Assembly: GCA_001567105.1 (NCBI GenBank)
Contig: LMZR01000071.1
Coordinates: 1-47,714 of the forward strand
Length of the DNA: 47,714 bases
Source: Chloroflexi bacterium OLB14
GTDB taxonomy: Bacteria; Chloroflexota; Anaerolineae; Anaerolineales; Villigracilaceae
Direction: 5' to 3'
Within the stretch, counting starts at the first letter, position 1. Every line of letters begins with the position of its first letter. This document shows, one piece after another, positions 44,753 to 47,714 of the stretch. Below the pieces are notes generated by a model that saw only the letters and a program-made list of their open reading frames with translations, was not told where the DNA came from and searched no databases. The position numbers and the translations under genes are program-made.

Positions 44753-44784
44753 AGACCCTAAAGGGTTTGAAACCTTTAGGGTCT
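44753..44784 (-). terminator. Intrinsic terminator after the DUF3597 gene
   Basis: Perfect 12-bp arms AGACCCTAAAGG (44753-44764) and CCTTTAGGGTCT (44773-44784) with an 8-base loop, followed on the minus strand by a T run. Confidence 0.9.
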
Positions 44785-44803
44785 ATATAAATTATTCTAT
44801 TGC

Positions 44804-45289
44804 TTAGTCCAACAAATCGGCTGGGATATTGCCGCCATTTTCGGCAATTTTTCTCAACACTTCTTTGTGTAGCCAAACGTTCAAACGAGCAGAATCGCCA
44901 ACAACATCAGCAGGGGCATTTAATTCTTCTGCCAATTCTGCACGGGCTTCGCGGCTGGAGTCAAGGTCAAGCAATTTGAGCAAATCTACAATTGAAACTT
45001 TCCAATTGAGGTCTTTGCCTTTTGCCATACCTTCTAATTTAGCAACCACATCTACTTCAGACATAGCTACTGGTTTTTTCATCAAATCTTTTTCAAACAT
45101 ATCATCTTTTTCGGCGCGAGCCGCCATACCACCACTAGCCGCTATACTGCTAGCAGGTTTTTTTGCTGCAGGCGCAACAGGCGCGGCAGGTGTACTGGCT
45201 TTCAACCCACCTTTGGCTTCACCGCCTACTGACTTGTCATCATCTTTCTTAATACCTAACTTTTCGAGAATTTTGCTAAAGAAACCCAT
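44804..45289 (-). CDS. DUF3597 family protein
   Basis: The ATG at 45289 (MGFFSKILEKLGI) is preferred to one three codons upstream, because AAAGGA lies about 8 bases before it. The 161-residue product has an amphipathic start, an Ala/Pro/Lys-rich linker (about residues 22-60) and a helical C-terminal domain. That domain reads VAKLEGMAKGKDLNWKVSIV, then DLLKLLDLDSSREARAELAE, the DUF3597 core. Its function is unknown. There is no signal peptide. It is monocistronic, with its own terminator. Confidence 0.85.
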   Translation of the reverse strand: MGFFSKILEKLGIKKDDDKSVGGEAKGGLKASTPAAPVAPAAKKPASSIAASGGMAARAEKDDMFEKDLMKKPVAMSEVDVVAKLEGMAKGKDLNWKVSIVDLLKLLDLDSSREARAELAEELNAPADVVGDSARLNVWLHKEVLRKIAENGGNIPADLLD

Positions 45290-45438
45290 GTTACACATCC
45301 TTTCAATATTTCAAATAAGATATATAAGGCATACAATAAATTGTCCTTATACATTCATTATAACCATTTTTTTCAAAAAAACATTAAATAAAAAAAATAA
45401 AACGAATTTTTAACATTCAGCGTTCATCTCAAATCATA

Positions 45439-45444
45439 TATAAT
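45439..45444 (+). promoter_or_regulatory. -10 element immediately upstream of a start codon
   Basis: An exact TATAAT ends 6 bases before the ATG at 45451, with no ribosome site. Transcription would begin at or next to the A of the start codon, which implies a leaderless mRNA. Confidence 0.45.
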
Positions 45445-45450
45445 CACAAC

Positions 45451-46188
45451 ATGGATAACAACAAACCAATTTGGACTCGTGATTCATCAATTTTGCTTGG
45501 AGGATTTTTCGTCACTATCTTCCTCATCGTCTACATCTGGTGGCCCCTCGCCGAAGAAGTTTTAGCATACATTGATTGGAACGGCGCATGGTGGCTATAT
45601 ATGGACTGGCTACTGCTCGGCATTTTTCTTTTCATGTCCATCACCATTGTTGCCCGCGCCAATCTCAAAACAGATGTATTGATTGTCTTCGTTGGCATGT
45701 GTGGCGGGCTTGCCATCGAATCATGGGGAACACAAACAAACCTCTGGCATTACTACACCGCCGAACGCCCACCACTGTGGATTATCCCCGCCTGGCCCAT
45801 TGCAAGTTTATCTATTGATCGCATCACCAGATTTTTAAATTGGATATTAGATAAAAAACCGATTCATCATTCACTATTCACTTATCTTTACTGGATAACC
45901 TTCGCTTCATTCTTGACCTTGATGCTGGTTTTTGTTTCCCCAACATTTGACAAATCCTATACTTGGTTAGCAACCATCCTGTGCATCTTGCTCATCCTCA
46001 CCCCAACCGATTATCGCTTAGCATTATTAACCTTCATAGCAGGTGCTGGGCTTGGATATTATCTTGAGTTATGGGGCACCACCCGTCAATGCTGGATATA
46101 CTATACAAATGAAACACCACCATTATTTGCAGTGCTAGCACACGGCATGGCGGCAGTCGCGTTTTTGGCGTGCAGGCTTATTGATTAA
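45451..46188 (+). CDS. Internally duplicated eight-helix membrane protein, unknown
   Basis: A 245-residue protein with about eight helices arranged as two similar halves. The same motif, E-x-W-G-T-x4-W-x-Y-Y-T-x-E-x-P-P-L, occurs at residues 90-109 and again at 206-225, exactly 116 residues apart. It follows a Gly-rich helix and precedes another helix each time. The conserved Glu, Trp and Tyr residues near the membrane face could form a symmetric site. I cannot assign a family. It is a single gene with a probable leaderless start. Confidence 0.7.
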   Translation: MDNNKPIWTRDSSILLGGFFVTIFLIVYIWWPLAEEVLAYIDWNGAWWLYMDWLLLGIFLFMSITIVARANLKTDVLIVFVGMCGGLAIESWGTQTNLWHYYTAERPPLWIIPAWPIASLSIDRITRFLNWILDKKPIHHSLFTYLYWITFASFLTLMLVFVSPTFDKSYTWLATILCILLILTPTDYRLALLTFIAGAGLGYYLELWGTTRQCWIYYTNETPPLFAVLAHGMAAVAFLACRLID

Positions 46189-46295
46189 GATGATGGGCGA
46201 GAAAATATTTAATAAACAAAAAGCAGTAGCCAAAATCCCGTAGGGATGAAATAAATATTTTATAGCAATATAAAGAAATCTATCGGAGGAATCAC
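46189..46295. other. Short gap with a CCCGTAGGGATG word
   Basis: AAAATCCCGTAGGGATGAAA at 46232-46251 repeats the words found at 6732-6744 and 6776-6792. The rest is AT-rich, with a good GGAGG (46285-46289) for the next gene. Confidence 0.5.
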
Positions 46296-47681
46296 ATGAC
46301 CATCATCACAGTTATCGGCGCGGGCAGTGCTTCGTTTGGAGAAAACACACTCTCAGCATTGTTACGTTCAAAAAAACTAAAAGGTTCAACACTTCGGCTT
46401 GTGGATAGAAACGCCTCCAGCCTAGATATTGTTCATCGTCTAGCAACCAGATTGAACACAGAATGGGAAGCGGGGTTTAACATCACAGCACATACACATC
46501 ATAAAGATGCACTGCAAGATTCAAACTTCGTTGTCTCTGCTATTGAAGTGGGTCCGCGTGAAGCGTTATGGAAATCTGATTTTGAAATTCCAATCAAATA
46601 TGGCGTGCGTCAACCGTATGCTGAAAATGGCGGACCAGGTGGCTTTGCACATGCCGCACGAAATGTAAAACCTGTTTTAGAAATTGTGCATGATATGGAA
46701 CTTGCTTGCCCAAATGCTTGGTTTATAAATTTTACAAACCCAATGGTGCGAATATGTGATGTGGTCAATCGTTATAGCAAAATAAAAGTTGCTGGCTTGT
46801 GTCATCAAATTTATCAAGGTTATATGATGGCAGGTGTTGCGCTTGCAAAAGATTTGAATCTTCAAGTGCCTGATGGATTAGCAAACACACATGCAAATAT
46901 TTTGCAACATCCATTACAACAAATGATGATTCATCAAGCCGTGCCATTACTTGATATTCGCGCCGCAGGTACGAATCATTTTACATGGATACTTTCAATT
47001 CATCATAAACAAACAGGTGAAGATTTATATCCATTATTACGAAAAAGATTTTTTGAATTAGATGAATCATTTGAACCATTAACTCGCCGCATCTTTCATG
47101 ATTTCGGTTTGTTCCCTGTACCTGGAGATTCTCATTTATGCGAATACTTGCCATGGATGAGTGACCCAATTACAAAACCTTACGAATCATTTAATATCCA
47201 ATTATATGATTGGGAAGTGATGGCAAGTGTGCGTGACTTTAGTTTAGATAGATTAAATGAAATGGCAAATGGAAACGCTACCATTGATGGTTTGCTTGAA
47301 ACAGATTCAGAAGGTGCTTTGGAATTGATAGAAAATATTTCACAAGCAGGCAGTCATTATCATTTGGCTGTCAATCTTCCCAATGTAGGTCAAATTGCAA
47401 ACTTGCCGAAAAACGCAATTGTGGAAACACCCGTACATGTAGGTGGCGCAGGTGTTCAACCCGTACATGTTGGCAATTTACCTGAACCCATTGCAGAATT
47501 ATGTCGCCGTGAAATTATGGTTGCTCAATTGGGCATTGATGCAGTCGTTGAAGGCGATTATCAAAAAGCTTTGCAATGTTTATTGCTAGACCCCGTCATC
47601 ACTGATATGAATGTTGCTAAAAATATTTTAGATGATTATTTGAAAACATATAAAGAACATCTTCCGCAATTTTGGAAGTAA
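46296..47681 (+). CDS. Glycoside hydrolase family 4 (alpha-glucosidase/galactosidase-like)
   Basis: A 461-residue enzyme of the NAD+- and Mn2+-dependent GH4 family, which cleaves glycosides by an oxidation-elimination mechanism. The Rossmann start is VIGAGSASFGENTL. NFTNPM (substrate-binding N148) and the metal ligand C169 with H170 (GLCHQ) are present. The lid NGGPGGFAHAARN and the C-terminal DPVITDMNVAKNI are typical. GH4 members act on alpha- or beta-glucosides, galactosides, glucuronides or phosphorylated sugars, and the sequence does not settle which. No sugar transporter lies nearby. The stop overlaps the start of the terminator. Confidence 0.88.
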   Translation: MTIITVIGAGSASFGENTLSALLRSKKLKGSTLRLVDRNASSLDIVHRLATRLNTEWEAGFNITAHTHHKDALQDSNFVVSAIEVGPREALWKSDFEIPIKYGVRQPYAENGGPGGFAHAARNVKPVLEIVHDMELACPNAWFINFTNPMVRICDVVNRYSKIKVAGLCHQIYQGYMMAGVALAKDLNLQVPDGLANTHANILQHPLQQMMIHQAVPLLDIRAAGTNHFTWILSIHHKQTGEDLYPLLRKRFFELDESFEPLTRRIFHDFGLFPVPGDSHLCEYLPWMSDPITKPYESFNIQLYDWEVMASVRDFSLDRLNEMANGNATIDGLLETDSEGALELIENISQAGSHYHLAVNLPNVGQIANLPKNAIVETPVHVGGAGVQPVHVGNLPEPIAELCRREIMVAQLGIDAVVEGDYQKALQCLLLDPVITDMNVAKNILDDYLKTYKEHLPQFWK

Positions 47682-47712
47682 AAAAACGGCGACATATATG
47701 TCGCCGTTTTTT
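47681..47712 (+). terminator. Intrinsic terminator after the GH4 gene
   Basis: A perfect 32-bp palindrome with arms AAAAAACGGCGACATA and TATGTCGCCGTTTTTT. It uses the same ACGGCGAC/GTCGCCGT arms as the terminator at 10272-10305. Confidence 0.9.
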
Positions 47713-47714
47713 TT

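Noticed and set aside
1..47714. tRNA, rRNA or prophage genes
   Set aside because: I found no cloverleaf, no rRNA-like conserved stretch and no phage structural or integrase gene in the window.

Overview
The window looks like a chromosomal segment of a member of the Chloroflexota, probably class Anaerolineae. This is inferred from protein style, not from a search. The hints are a Thr/Pro-rich anchored surface protein, SLH domains of the NYCPxxPVTRxQMAVFL type, a DUF2270 membrane protein, MiaB starting with the YHIWTEGCQMN style, and a GAF/HisKA_3 nitrate-type kinase. Base composition is moderately AT-rich. There is no rRNA, tRNA, CRISPR array, prophage or transposase that I can recognise. Small palindromic repeats are frequent between genes.

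Layout. 1-3.4 kb: the end of an AAC(6')-like acetyltransferase, then a sensor kinase translationally coupled to a Thr/Pro-rich membrane-anchored protein. 3.5-10.9 kb: housekeeping genes, namely radC, an acylphosphatase overlapping an MA-type peptidase, a frameshifted AEC transporter, a Nudix hydrolase, miaB, a DUF2270 protein and a cysteine-poor uracil-DNA glycosylase. 10.9-16.3 kb: an OmpR-type two-component pair divergent from a VTC polyphosphate polymerase, a DUF4956 protein and a CotH kinase-like protein. The shared control region holds an exact 11-bp tandem repeat placed like a Pho box. 16.5-24.5 kb: an RsbW-like ATPase, purB, and carA, a small membrane gene and carB, then a YpfJ-type metalloprotease. 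carA has a consensus promoter, a 29-codon leader ORF and an intrinsic terminator in its leader. The carB start has been duplicated around a REP-like element. 24.7-28.8 kb: sucA-sucB, with a compositional break inside sucB. 29-41.5 kb: a nitrate respiration island with a NarX-like kinase, a NarL-like regulator (frameshifted), a degenerate receiver protein, a lipoprotein cytochrome c, narGHJI and two NarK-type transporters. 41.5-47.7 kb: remains of an SLH-type surface protein, comM, a DUF3597 protein, an internally duplicated membrane protein and a GH4 glycosidase.

How the genes work together. The nar island is a complete module for sensing, respiring and transporting nitrate. The two-component pair and the VTC-DUF4956-CotH genes look like one regulated surface or polyphosphate module. 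carA and carB supply carbamoyl phosphate and appear to be controlled by transcription attenuation.

Three otherwise intact genes (AEC transporter, CotH, NarL-like regulator) each carry a single-base indel in a short homopolymer. Assembly error is therefore a real possibility for all three. The most interesting signals are the carA leader, the duplicated carB start, and the VTC/DUF4956/CotH module with its tandem-repeat operator.
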